Origin: Streptomyces alboniger | GTDB lineage: Bacteria; Actinomycetota; Actinomycetes; Streptomycetales; Streptomycetaceae | Reading direction: 5' to 3' | NCBI RefSeq assembly: GCF_008704395.1 | Contig: NZ_CP023695.1 | Location: forward strand, 806,001-870,000 | DNA length: 64,000 nucleotides | Shown: piece after piece, positions 1 through 8,508 of the stretch | How positions within the stretch are numbered: the first letter of the stretch is position 1 | How the letters are laid out: each line of letters starts with the position of its first letter | Made by a program: the position numbers and the translations under genes | Notes under the pieces: model-generated | Databases searched by the model: none | What the model was told of the DNA's origin: nothing | The model's input: the letters and a program-made list of their open reading frames with translations, nothing else

Positions 1-109
1 GCGCCGAACGCCACCGGCGCCTGCGCACCGCGTCCCCGATCCGGCCGCCGACCTCCCGGGGTGCCATCCGGGACAGCCGCCGCAGGTACCAGCCCGCGGT
101 CATGGTCAT
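1..109 (-). CDS. Probable heparinase II/III family lyase, N-terminal fragment
   Basis: Only the first 36 codons lie in the window, reading off its left edge. The ATG at 109 overlaps the TGA of the preceding oxidoreductase gene as ATGA, so the two are translationally coupled. The visible N-terminus has a WYLRRLSRM segment followed by basic residues and an REVGGRIGDAVRRR stretch. This resembles the helical start of heparinase II/III (alginate lyase-like) proteins found in actinomycete polysaccharide operons. Such enzymes cleave uronic-acid polysaccharides by beta-elimination, which would suit the AlgD-like dehydrogenase in the same operon. The catalytic region is outside the window, so the family call is tentative. 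Confidence 0.5.
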   Translation of the reverse strand, partial: MTMTAGWYLRRLSRMAPREVGGRIGDAVRRRRWRSA

Positions 110-2307
110 CGCGCGCCCGCCAGCGTCACCGGGGCGCCGGCGACCAGGCCGGCCCGTACGGCGAGGGTGGCCGCCGTGGTGGCGGCCAGCGACGGAAGCG
201 GTACCGGCATCGGCCCGCCGGTCCGCACGGCCTTGATGAACGCGGCCAGCTCGGCGGACTGGCCCTTGTCCCGGGCCTTGGGCAGTCGTGAACCGACCCA
301 CCGCCTGCGGCGGCCGTCGTACACGGCGGCGCGCACGAAGTCGTCGAGCCGCAGCACCTTGCCGTCCGCGATCAGATCCAGCGTCTCCTTGGGGAAGCCG
401 GGCGGGCCGGTGGTGACGTAGGTGATGGTGGCGGTGGACCCGTCGGGGTAGCGCAGCACGACCTGGAGGTCTTCGTTGCCGGGCGCGGCGAGGGCGTACA
501 CCGAGACCGGGTCGGCCCCGAGCAGCCAGCTCGCCGTGTCGATGAAGTGCCCGCCCTCCCCGGCGAACCGCGAGCCCTCGGTGCCCTGTTGGAGGTACCA
601 GCTGCCGTGCTGCAACCGGCCCGCGTTGACCAGGTAGCGCAGGCTCGCCGGGCCGGTCCGGGCGCCGAACCGCGCACGGGCCTCGTGCAGGAGCGGCGCG
701 AAACGGCGGTTGAAGCCCACCTGGAGCCGGTCGTTGCCGGACTCCTCCACCGCCGCGAGCACCCCGGCCAGTTCGTCCTCGGTGAGGGCGAGGGGCTTCT
801 CCACGAACACGGCCTTGTCGGCGAGGAGCGCTTTTCGGGTCAGTTCGGCGTGCGAGCTGTGGCGGGTGACCACGAACACGGCGTCGATGGCAGGGTCGCC
901 GAGGACGGCGTCGAGGTCGGTGGTCGCCTCGGCGAAGCCGAACTTCCGCTTCGCGTTGGCCGCGGACAGCGCCGTCGTGGTGACGACGGTCGACAGCGTG
1001 ACGCCGTCGCGCTGTGCCAGGTGGGGCAGCAGCATCGACGTGGCGTAGTTTCCCGCGCCGACGAACGCGACGCGCACCGGTGTCCTGGCGGCCCGGCCGG
1101 GGCTCCGCCGCACGTTCACGGCGGGCACGTTCACCGCGGGCACCGCCACGGCCGGGGCCGCCGCCTCCGCCGGCTGTTCGACGGGGCCAAGGTAGCGGAA
1201 CAGGACGGCCACAGCCTTCAGTTCGCCGTCCTTCAGGCGCTGGTAGGTCTCGACGGCGGCGTCGAACTCGGCTACGTGGGAGACGAGGGGCTCCACGTCG
1301 ACGCGGCCGCGGGCCAGGAGGTCGAGGAAGCACGCGAGGTTGCGGCGCTCGGTCCAGCGCACGTAGCCGATCGGGTAGTCCCGCCCCTCCAGCTCGTACT
1401 CCGGGTCGTAGCGGCCGGGGCCGTAGGAGCGGGAGAAGCGGACGTCCAGCTCCTTCTCGTAGTACGCGTTCCACGGCAGGTCCAGACGGCACTTGCCGAT
1501 GTCGACGACCCTGCCTCGGTCCCGGCAGAGCCGGGCGGCCAGCTCCACGGGCTGGTTGCTGCCGCCGCCCGCGGCCAGGTACACCTGGTCCACGCCGTGG
1601 CCGCCGGTCAGTTCGGCGACGGCGGCCTCCACGGCGGCGGACGAGGGGTCGCCGCAGGCCGCGGCGCCCAGGCGCTCGGCCAGCTCGCAGCGCGCCGGGT
1701 CGGGGTCGGCCCCGACGACGCGGACGCCCGAGGCGGTGAGCAGTTGCGCCACCAGCTGGCCGATCAGGCCGAGGCCGATGACCAGCGCCACGTCGCCGAG
1801 CTGCGGCTCGCCGCGGCGGACGCCCTGCAACGCGATCGACCCGACGGTGCCGAAGGCCGCGTGCCGCGGAGCGAGGCCATCGGGCAGCTGGGCGTAGAGG
1901 TTCTTCGGCACCCAGTTCAGCTCGGCGTGCAGCGCGTGTTCGTTGCCGGCACACGCCACGAGGTCGCCGGCCTTCACGTCGTCGATCCCGGTGCCGACCT
2001 GCTCGACGACCCCGCACAGCGAGTAGCCCAGGGGCGTGTAGGAATCCAGCTTGCCCATCACCTTGCGGTAGGTGGCGGGCACTCCGTTGGTGGCCACGCT
2101 CTGCATGACCTTGGCCACCTGGTCCGGCCGGGAGCGGGCCTTGCCCACCATCGACATGCCGGCCTCGGACACCTTCATCAGCTCGGTCCCCGTGGATATC
2201 AGCGAGTAGACGCTGCGGACCAGTACACCGCCCGGCTTGCACCCCGGCACCGGCACGTCGAGCACCGCCAGCTCGCCGCTCTTGTAGTTCTGTACAACCT
2301 GCTTCAC
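106..2307 (-). CDS. Two-domain oxidoreductase (zinc-type dehydrogenase fused to Gfo/Idh/MocA)
   Basis: A protein of about 733 residues with two nucleotide-binding halves. Residues 1 to about 350 are a medium-chain alcohol dehydrogenase-like domain with the Rossmann motif GLGLIG at 178-183. From about residue 405 follows a Gfo/Idh/MocA domain starting with FVGAGNY and carrying the family EKP motif in VFVEKPLAL. The family is common in bacterial surface-polysaccharide loci and probably oxidises or epimerises a nucleotide sugar or a polymer-derived sugar. The GTG at 2307 is chosen because AGGAG lies just upstream. The same frame runs open to 3636, but that part is a shadow of asnB. The stop overlaps the next start. 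The exact substrate cannot be read from the sequence. Confidence 0.85.
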   Translation of the reverse strand: MKQVVQNYKSGELAVLDVPVPGCKPGGVLVRSVYSLISTGTELMKVSEAGMSMVGKARSRPDQVAKVMQSVATNGVPATYRKVMGKLDSYTPLGYSLCGVVEQVGTGIDDVKAGDLVACAGNEHALHAELNWVPKNLYAQLPDGLAPRHAAFGTVGSIALQGVRRGEPQLGDVALVIGLGLIGQLVAQLLTASGVRVVGADPDPARCELAERLGAAACGDPSSAAVEAAVAELTGGHGVDQVYLAAGGGSNQPVELAARLCRDRGRVVDIGKCRLDLPWNAYYEKELDVRFSRSYGPGRYDPEYELEGRDYPIGYVRWTERRNLACFLDLLARGRVDVEPLVSHVAEFDAAVETYQRLKDGELKAVAVLFRYLGPVEQPAEAAAPAVAVPAVNVPAVNVRRSPGRAARTPVRVAFVGAGNYATSMLLPHLAQRDGVTLSTVVTTTALSAANAKRKFGFAEATTDLDAVLGDPAIDAVFVVTRHSSHAELTRKALLADKAVFVEKPLALTEDELAGVLAAVEESGNDRLQVGFNRRFAPLLHEARARFGARTGPASLRYLVNAGRLQHGSWYLQQGTEGSRFAGEGGHFIDTASWLLGADPVSVYALAAPGNEDLQVVLRYPDGSTATITYVTTGPPGFPKETLDLIADGKVLRLDDFVRAAVYDGRRRRWVGSRLPKARDKGQSAELAAFIKAVRTGGPMPVPLPSLAATTAATLAVRAGLVAGAPVTLAGAR

Positions 2308-2324
2308 CCGAACTCCTCTGATTC

Positions 2325-4259
2325 CTAAGCCGTTAACCGAGTGCTCTGGCCGGACCCAGAGGTCGCGTCGCGATACCAGTACTCGAGGGTCAGCACATGC
2401 CACAGATGCTTGGAGAAGTCCCGCTGCCCGGCTGCGTCCTCGGCGACCATCCGCGCCAGCGCGTCGCGGCGCAGGATCCCGGAACCGACGAGCACACCGT
2501 CGTGCACCACCTCGCGCACCAGCGGTGCCAGGTCCCGGCTCATCCACGCCCGCAGCGGGGCGCTGAACAGGCCCTTGGGCCGGTACGCGATCTCCCGGGG
2601 CAGGATCGAGGTGGCCGCTTCCTTGAGGACCGCCTTGCCCTGCCGTCCGACGATCTTGCGGTCGCCGGGGACGGTGAACGCGGCCTCGACCACGTCGACG
2701 TCCACGTACGGCACCCGCACCTCGGTCGACGCCGCCATGCTGGAGCGGTCCGTGTAGGCGAGGTTCAGACCCGGCAGGAACATGCGGGCGTCGCCCAGGC
2801 ACATGCGGTTGACGAAGTCGTCGAGGTCGTTGTCCTGGTAGATGTCGGCGTGCTCGGTCAGCACGTCCTGCACCGTCCCGGCCAGATCCGGATTGACCAG
2901 GGCGAGCAGTTCGTCCCGGTCGTACATGGTGTAGCTGCGGCGGAACGCGGTCTCCTCCGGCAGCTCGGCGAAGGAGAGGAACCGCTTGGCGAAGCGCACC
3001 GACCGGTAGCCCCGGCGGGAGGTGGCCACCGGCAGCCGGTCCACGCTCGCCGACAGGCCGCGCCGCAGGGGCCGCGGAATGCGCTGGTAGCGCAGGGCGA
3101 GCACATTGGCGAGGTGCTTGCGGTACCCGGCGAACAGCTCGTCGGCGCCCATTCCCGAGAGCATCACCTTGACCCCGGCCTCCCGTGCGGCCGAGCAGAT
3201 CAGGTACGTGTTGATCGCGGCGGGGTCGCCGATGGGCTCGTCCAGGTGGTAGGTCATCCGCGGCAGCAGGTCGAGCACGTTCGGAGCGATCTCGATCTCG
3301 TGCAGGTCGACGCCGAACCGTTCGGCCACCTGCCGGGCATAGCGCAGATCGTCCGGCATCGCCTCGAACTTGGCGTCCTCGGCGCGGAATCCGATCGTGT
3401 AGGCGGAGATCCCGGGCCGGTGGCGGGCGGCCAGCGCGGTCAGCCAGCTGGAGTCGAGGCCACCGGACAGGAAGGTCGCCACGGGTACGTCGGAGAGCAG
3501 GTGGCGCCGGGTCGACTCCTCGACGACGGCGGCCACGTCCGGCCGCTCGCCCGCGCGGGCCCGCTCCTGGGCCTCGCCCGCGACGTCCTTGAGGTTCCAG
3601 TACCGGCCGCGTTCGATCCGCCCGTCGGGCCGGCACCGCAGCCAGCTCCCCGGCATCAGCTTCTCCGCTTCGCGGAACGCGCAGCGTGAGTCCGGCACCC
3701 AGTAGTAGAGCAGCGACGCCACCAGGGCGGCCTGGTCCACCTCCAGCGATCCGCCCGTCGCGGCGGCGAGCGCCTTGAGTTCGGAGGCGAACATCAGGCC
3801 CTCGCCACGCCGCAGCAGGAAGAGCGGCTTGATGCCGAGCTGGTCGCGGGCGAGCACCAGGTCACCGGTGCGCTCGTCGAAGATCCCGAACGCGAACATG
3901 CCGCGCAGCCGGGGCAGGCAGTCGGTGCCCCAGCGCCGCCAGGCCTCGAGGAGCACCTCGGTGTCGGAGGTACCGCGGAAGCGCACACCGGTGGCCGCCA
4001 GCTCGGCGCGCAGCTCGGGCGCGTTGTACAGCTCGCCGTTGTACGTGAGGGCGAGGCCGTCCGAGACCATCGGCTGGGCGCCGGTCTCGGACAGGTCGAT
4101 GATGGACAGCCGGCGGTGCCCGAGGTGCACCTCGCCGTCACCGGTGGGGTGGCCGTAGCGGCCCGCTCCGTCCGGGCCTCGGTGGGCGAGGGTGTCGGTG
4201 AGCCGGTCGGTCACGGCCTTCCCGTCCGGCCACCGGTACGTGCCTGCGATGCCACACAT
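2325..4259 (-). CDS. asnB: Asparagine synthase (glutamine-hydrolysing), EPS-operon type
   Basis: A 644-residue class II amidotransferase. Cys2 after the initiator Met is the glutaminase nucleophile. RLSIIDLS and NGELYN are typical of the glutaminase domain. The synthetase domain has the ATP pyrophosphatase loop SGGLDS at 265-270. Free asparagine synthesis uses aspartate, glutamine and ATP, but AsnB homologues inside polysaccharide operons are thought to amidate a carboxyl group on a sugar such as a uronic acid. That role fits here because the operon encodes a nucleotide-sugar 6-dehydrogenase. The gene lies 17 bp upstream of the two-domain oxidoreductase and starts 3 bp after the Wzz-like gene. 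The amidation role is inferred. Confidence 0.9.
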   Translation of the reverse strand: MCGIAGTYRWPDGKAVTDRLTDTLAHRGPDGAGRYGHPTGDGEVHLGHRRLSIIDLSETGAQPMVSDGLALTYNGELYNAPELRAELAATGVRFRGTSDTEVLLEAWRRWGTDCLPRLRGMFAFGIFDERTGDLVLARDQLGIKPLFLLRRGEGLMFASELKALAAATGGSLEVDQAALVASLLYYWVPDSRCAFREAEKLMPGSWLRCRPDGRIERGRYWNLKDVAGEAQERARAGERPDVAAVVEESTRRHLLSDVPVATFLSGGLDSSWLTALAARHRPGISAYTIGFRAEDAKFEAMPDDLRYARQVAERFGVDLHEIEIAPNVLDLLPRMTYHLDEPIGDPAAINTYLICSAAREAGVKVMLSGMGADELFAGYRKHLANVLALRYQRIPRPLRRGLSASVDRLPVATSRRGYRSVRFAKRFLSFAELPEETAFRRSYTMYDRDELLALVNPDLAGTVQDVLTEHADIYQDNDLDDFVNRMCLGDARMFLPGLNLAYTDRSSMAASTEVRVPYVDVDVVEAAFTVPGDRKIVGRQGKAVLKEAATSILPREIAYRPKGLFSAPLRAWMSRDLAPLVREVVHDGVLVGSGILRRDALARMVAEDAAGQRDFSKHLWHVLTLEYWYRDATSGSGQSTRLTA

Positions 4260-4262
4260 GTC

Positions 4263-5825
4263 CTACCGCACCTCCTGGTCGCTGTACGGGGCCCGCGCGG
4301 CCGGCATCGAGGGCCGCTCCGTGCGCGACCGGCCCTCCCCCACTGCCTCGACGGCGTGGGAGATACCCCCACGGTTCTGTCGGGCCGGCCGCTCGTGCGG
4401 GCCGCGCGGCGCCGTGTGCGGTCCGTCCCACAGCGTGCCGTCGGTCGGGTCACGCGGATCGGGGTCGACCAGCACCACACCGATCACCGCGATGCCCTGG
4501 TCCGCGAGTTGGCGCGCCACGGTGTGCAGCCACGCGGCGTTGCCGTGCCCGGCACGCACGACGAGCACGGTCCGGCCGCCGAGGTGGTGGAGGTCGGTCC
4601 ACGCCGTGCCGGGCGCGACCGAGCCGACGCCGAGCCGGCGCGTCTGCTGCGGCACGGCCGCGGCCTGCTCGCCGCTGACCACACTCGGCTCTCCTGGTTT
4701 CCGTCGGCCGGTGGCGAGCTGTGGGCCGGGCAGTCCATCGACGACGACCACCGGCCCCTGCGCCGCCAGTACCCTCGCGACATCGAGGGCGATCGCGCTC
4801 GTGGTGCGGGCGCAGCCCAGTTCCAGCAGCGACACCGGTTCCGCGGAGCCGCGCACGGTGCGGGCCAGGGTCGTGGTGAGCCGTTCCCGTGCCGTCCGGG
4901 TGCGTCGGCGCTGCCACGGCTCGGCCCAGCGGCGGGGTGCGCGGGGCAGCTCCGCGATGACCGAGGCTCCCAGGTTCACCGCGATCTCCCGGCGCAGCAC
5001 GGGGCGGTCCGCCACCACCGTGCCGACCGCGGCCAGCACGAGCCCGAGGACGAGCCCGAGGACGAGCCCGATCGCGGCGTTGGTGCCGGCGGCCTTGGGC
5101 AGGGAGTGCCCCACCGCACGCGGGCCGTCGACGATCTGCGTACCGGCGATGAGCTTGGGCGTGCCGGTGCGTGCCTCGGCGGCGCGCTCGTCGAAATCGG
5201 CGATCCGTGAGTTGAGTTCGGCGCGGCGGGCGAAGAGCGTCTCGATGCTCGCCGAGGCTTTCGGGTCGGTGTCCGGTGAGCGGTCCCCGATCGCCTTGTT
5301 GACCTGGGCGAGTTCGTCCCGCATGCGGTCGCGCTGGTCGAGCAGGGCCTTGGCCTCGGCCTGCGCGGTCTCCCGCATCCGCCGTACGTGGTCCGCGACG
5401 AACGCGTCGGCCAGGGCCTTGGCGCGGGCCACCGCTTGGGTGTCGCTGTCACCGGTCACATCGATCTGCAACAGGTTGTTGGTCAAGCCGGTGCCCCGGT
5501 AGTCCCGCATGAAGTCTTCCGGTTCTTCCGGTGAGCCGAGGGACCGCAGGGCCTTGCCGGCGATCCGTGTGGTCCCCAGCAGCTCGACGTCGGTGCGGAT
5601 GAGCGTTCCGGTGTCGTTGGGCTGGTCGTCCTGGTGCACGACCAGCACCTTGGCCACCGCGCTCGGCCGCGGTGGCAGCAGGACCGCCACCGCCGCGCCG
5701 ATCAGCATGCCCAGCACCGCCATGAGGCACCACAGGCGGCGGCGCCTGCGTACGGCCACCACCAGTGCCTGGAGGTCGAGGAGCGGAACGGCCGTGGGCG
5801 GCTCGGACGTCGTACTCGTCGTCAC
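4263..5825 (-). CDS. Wzz-like polysaccharide chain-length protein with degenerate ATPase tail
   Basis: A 520-residue membrane protein. A first membrane segment lies at about 31-50, and a second at about 250-272 is built from LVLG repeats. The loop between them is charged and helical, as in Wzz/CpsC polysaccharide co-polymerases. The C-terminal cytoplasmic part (about 290-520) has the layout of a CpsD-type tyrosine kinase (a VVVVDGLPG strand like the kinase Walker A' strand) but no recognisable Walker A lysine loop, so it may scaffold rather than phosphorylate. The GTG at 5825 overlaps the upstream TGA as GTGA. Its C-terminal 100 residues are low complexity and may be disordered. Confidence 0.75.
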   Translation of the reverse strand: MTTSTTSEPPTAVPLLDLQALVVAVRRRRRLWCLMAVLGMLIGAAVAVLLPPRPSAVAKVLVVHQDDQPNDTGTLIRTDVELLGTTRIAGKALRSLGSPEEPEDFMRDYRGTGLTNNLLQIDVTGDSDTQAVARAKALADAFVADHVRRMRETAQAEAKALLDQRDRMRDELAQVNKAIGDRSPDTDPKASASIETLFARRAELNSRIADFDERAAEARTGTPKLIAGTQIVDGPRAVGHSLPKAAGTNAAIGLVLGLVLGLVLAAVGTVVADRPVLRREIAVNLGASVIAELPRAPRRWAEPWQRRRTRTARERLTTTLARTVRGSAEPVSLLELGCARTTSAIALDVARVLAAQGPVVVVDGLPGPQLATGRRKPGEPSVVSGEQAAAVPQQTRRLGVGSVAPGTAWTDLHHLGGRTVLVVRAGHGNAAWLHTVARQLADQGIAVIGVVLVDPDPRDPTDGTLWDGPHTAPRGPHERPARQNRGGISHAVEAVGEGRSRTERPSMPAARAPYSDQEVR

Positions 5826-7231
5826 GCTGAGCCTCCCGTCGCGTGGCCGTGGCCCGCGAGCGCCGGGGTGGCGTTCTTCGGAGGGTGGTCGGCGGTTCGT
5901 GGCGGCCGGGTACGGACCGTGGTGGCGACGACGACGCCGACGACCTCGTGTCCGGCGTCCGCGCACGCCTCGGCGACGCCGGTGAGTTCCCCCGTGGTGC
6001 AGTGGCCCGCGCTGAGCACGATCAGGGCTCCGGACTCGCTGTCGCGGTCCGGCACGATCGGCCGGGACACCGGAACCTCCACCACGCGCAGCGTGGGACA
6101 GCCCTTGCTCGAAGAGCTTCTGGAAGAGCTAGGGGCCGGGTCTCTCCCGGCCTCGGCCACGAGCTGCCCGGCGGCCCGGCGGGCGATCGCGTCGCTGTCC
6201 GGGACGACCACCAGCAGCCGCCGGGGGGCGGGCAGTTGGTCGCGGAGGCGAGCACACACCCGCCGGTAGCGGACGCGCGTGGCGGCCTCGTCGGCGTACC
6301 TCTGCGGGGTGGGGGTGTCCCACCGGGTGTCGAGGCCGAGGAGCCTGCGCGTCCAGGCCCGGGGGCCGCGGCCCCCGGGCCGGTGGGTGTGCCGTTCAAC
6401 GGGGACGTCGACCGTGCCGAGGAGCGCCGCGCCCAGGGCCGCCGCGATCTCCGGTTCGGTGCGCGGCCGGCGGTTCACGCGTGCGGCGGCGAGGTGGCCG
6501 ATGACCGCGAGCAGGAAGAACAGCAGCGCTCCGCCGCCGATGAGCTGCGTCCTGGTGGGCGGCGCCTCGCCGGTCGGCCGGGCCGCCGGCCCCATGACGA
6601 CCATGCCGGCCTGGTCGGCCGCGGGGTCGGCCTGGTCCAGCTTCTTCATGGCCTCCTCCAGCGCGGTGCGCAGCTTTTCGAGCGAGGTGCGCGCCTGCAC
6701 GCTCTCCACCGTCCGCCCCGGGTCTGCCGCCTCCGCCAGGTCGGTGATGCGGCGGTTGGTCTCCCTCACCTGCTGCCGCAGCGCGTCGGGCCCCGAAGCC
6801 GCCTCGGGGTCGGTGCCGCCGCCCGCGACGCGCGTCGCGAACGCGACGAACTGCTGGGCCAGCCGGTCGGCGAGCCGCTGCGCGCGCTCGGGGGTCTCGG
6901 CCGTGCCCGAGATCTTGATGATGTTCCCGTCGGCGGCCTCGGCGCTCACCCGGTCCCGCAACTCCTCGGCGCTGACGTCCCGCCAGCCGAGCGTGGCGGC
7001 CGTGCGGTCGACCACGGCCGAACTGGCCGCGATCTCCGCCTGGGTCAGCAGCTCGCGCTCCTCCCACTGCCCCGGCAGCAGGACCGACGCCGACGCCGTG
7101 TACCGCGGCGGGAAGAGCACGGAGGTGCCGTAGCCGACGAGCGCGCCCACCACGGCGAGGACGGCGAGCAGCCGCCAGCGCCGACGGAGCATCCGCCCGA
7201 TCGTGACCAGGCGTATCGGATCGTCGCTCAA
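5822..7231 (-). CDS. Second Wzz-like polysaccharide biosynthesis protein
   Basis: A 469-residue protein paralogous in layout to its downstream neighbour. One membrane segment lies near residues 20-40 and is followed by PPRYTASASVLLP, typical of Wzz proteins. A helical extracytoplasmic region follows, then a second membrane segment at about 228-246, then a cytoplasmic tail with an RLLVVVPDSD strand but no P-loop. It probably pairs with the adjacent protein to control chain length and export of the polymer. Translation is proposed from TTG at 7231, which overlaps the TGA of the glycosyltransferase gene as TTGA. This is an unusual start but matches the coupling seen along the operon. Confidence 0.75.
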   Translation of the reverse strand: MSDDPIRLVTIGRMLRRRWRLLAVLAVVGALVGYGTSVLFPPRYTASASVLLPGQWEERELLTQAEIAASSAVVDRTAATLGWRDVSAEELRDRVSAEAADGNIIKISGTAETPERAQRLADRLAQQFVAFATRVAGGGTDPEAASGPDALRQQVRETNRRITDLAEAADPGRTVESVQARTSLEKLRTALEEAMKKLDQADPAADQAGMVVMGPAARPTGEAPPTRTQLIGGGALLFFLLAVIGHLAAARVNRRPRTEPEIAAALGAALLGTVDVPVERHTHRPGGRGPRAWTRRLLGLDTRWDTPTPQRYADEAATRVRYRRVCARLRDQLPAPRRLLVVVPDSDAIARRAAGQLVAEAGRDPAPSSSRSSSSKGCPTLRVVEVPVSRPIVPDRDSESGALIVLSAGHCTTGELTGVAEACADAGHEVVGVVVATTVRTRPPRTADHPPKNATPALAGHGHATGGSA

Positions 7232-8508
7232 GAGCGCGGCCTCCTCCCCCGCCGGGCCGACACGCGCGCCGCCACCGGAGCGCGGTCACGGCAGGCAGCG
7301 GCGTAGGCGGCGAGCAGCGACGCCTGCGAGTTGCGCCAGGAGAGCTGCCCGCTGATCCGCTCCTGGCCGATCTTCCCCATCCGGGCCCGCTTCTGTGGAT
7401 CGTCGAGGAGCTGCGCGATGAGTTCCGCGAACGCGGCCTCGTCGTTGGCGGGCGCGTAGAGGGCGGCATCCCCGGCGGAGACGCGTGCCTCCCGGAGGTC
7501 GAACGAGACGATCGGGCGGCCCATCGCCATGTACTCAAGGACTTTGTTCATGGTCGACACGTCGTTGAGGGGGTTGCGCGGGTCGGGAGAGAGGCACACG
7601 TCCGCGGTGGACAGGTAGCGCACCAGGTCGGCGTCCGGGACGCGCCCGGTGAACTGCACCTGCTCATCGAGTCCGAGCCGCCGGGCCAGCCGCACCATCG
7701 CGTCGAAGGCGTCACCGGCGCCGACGAACACCGCGTGCCAGTCGGTCCGGCCGAGTTCGTCGCGCAGCTTCGCGAGGGACCGCAAGGCGTAGTCGACGCC
7801 GTCCTGGGGTCCCATGACGCCGAGGTAGCACAGCAGATGGGGCTTGCCGCGCTTCAAGTCCGTTTCGGGCGGCACCGGTTGGAACCGGTCGGTCGCGGGC
7901 GCGCTGCGCACCACGAAGACGTCGTCCGGTCGTCGGCCGCCACGGCGCACCGCGACGTCCCGGTAGCTCTCGTTCGTGGCGAGCACGACGTCCGCGGCCC
8001 GATAGGTCAGCCGTTCCAGCGCGCACACGCCGCGGTAGAGCAGATCCTCACCGCGGTCGAAACGGGAGAGGTACAGCTCCGGTACCAGGTCGTGCTGGTC
8101 GAAGACGAACCGCGCGCCGCGCCGCTTCAGCCACAGCGCGGGCAGGAACAGCAGGTCGGGCGGGTTGCAGGCGTGGACCACGTCGACCGGTCCGACCTTG
8201 CGGGCCAGCCGGGCCGTGTGCCACAACGCCGATCCGTACTCCCGCACATAGCCGGCCGGACCTCCGGTGGCCGCGCGCAGCGGGTAGCGGTGGATCCGCA
8301 CCCCGTCGATCTCCGCCTCCGGTTCCGTGTCGCGCGTACTCCCTCGGGGGCAGATGACGTGCACCTCCCAGCCCGCGTCGCGCAGCGTCGTGCACTCCTG
8401 CCACACGCGCCGGTCGAACGGCACGGACAGGTTCTCCACCAGGATCAGCGCGCGTCGGCCGGGCCCGTCGCCGCCGGATATGTCGTCGAGCGATATGTCA
8501 CCAAGCAA
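7228..8508 (-). CDS. GT4-family glycosyltransferase
   Basis: About 426 residues with the GT-B architecture of family 4. The N-terminal half starts with an ALILVENLSVPFDRRVW strand and turn common to actinomycete EPS transferases. The C-terminal half has VQFTGRVPDADLVRYLSTADVCLSP and a nucleotide-binding segment, VLEYMAMGRPIVSFD. It probably adds one sugar to the lipid-linked repeat unit on the cytoplasmic face. The proposed TTG start at 8508 overlaps the end of the preceding dehydrogenase gene by 11 bp. No strong ribosome site is seen, so the start may differ by a few codons. The donor sugar cannot be told from the sequence. Confidence 0.85.
   Translation of the reverse strand: MLGDISLDDISGGDGPGRRALILVENLSVPFDRRVWQECTTLRDAGWEVHVICPRGSTRDTEPEAEIDGVRIHRYPLRAATGGPAGYVREYGSALWHTARLARKVGPVDVVHACNPPDLLFLPALWLKRRGARFVFDQHDLVPELYLSRFDRGEDLLYRGVCALERLTYRAADVVLATNESYRDVAVRRGGRRPDDVFVVRSAPATDRFQPVPPETDLKRGKPHLLCYLGVMGPQDGVDYALRSLAKLRDELGRTDWHAVFVGAGDAFDAMVRLARRLGLDEQVQFTGRVPDADLVRYLSTADVCLSPDPRNPLNDVSTMNKVLEYMAMGRPIVSFDLREARVSAGDAALYAPANDEAAFAELIAQLLDDPQKRARMGKIGQERISGQLSWRNSQASLLAAYAAACRDRAPVAARVSARRGRRPRS

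Noticed and set aside
2308..3636. Extension of the two-domain oxidoreductase frame across asnB
   Set aside because: It is arginine/glycine-rich shadow sequence. asnB in the other frame has full motifs, and a good GTG with AGGAG lies at 2307.
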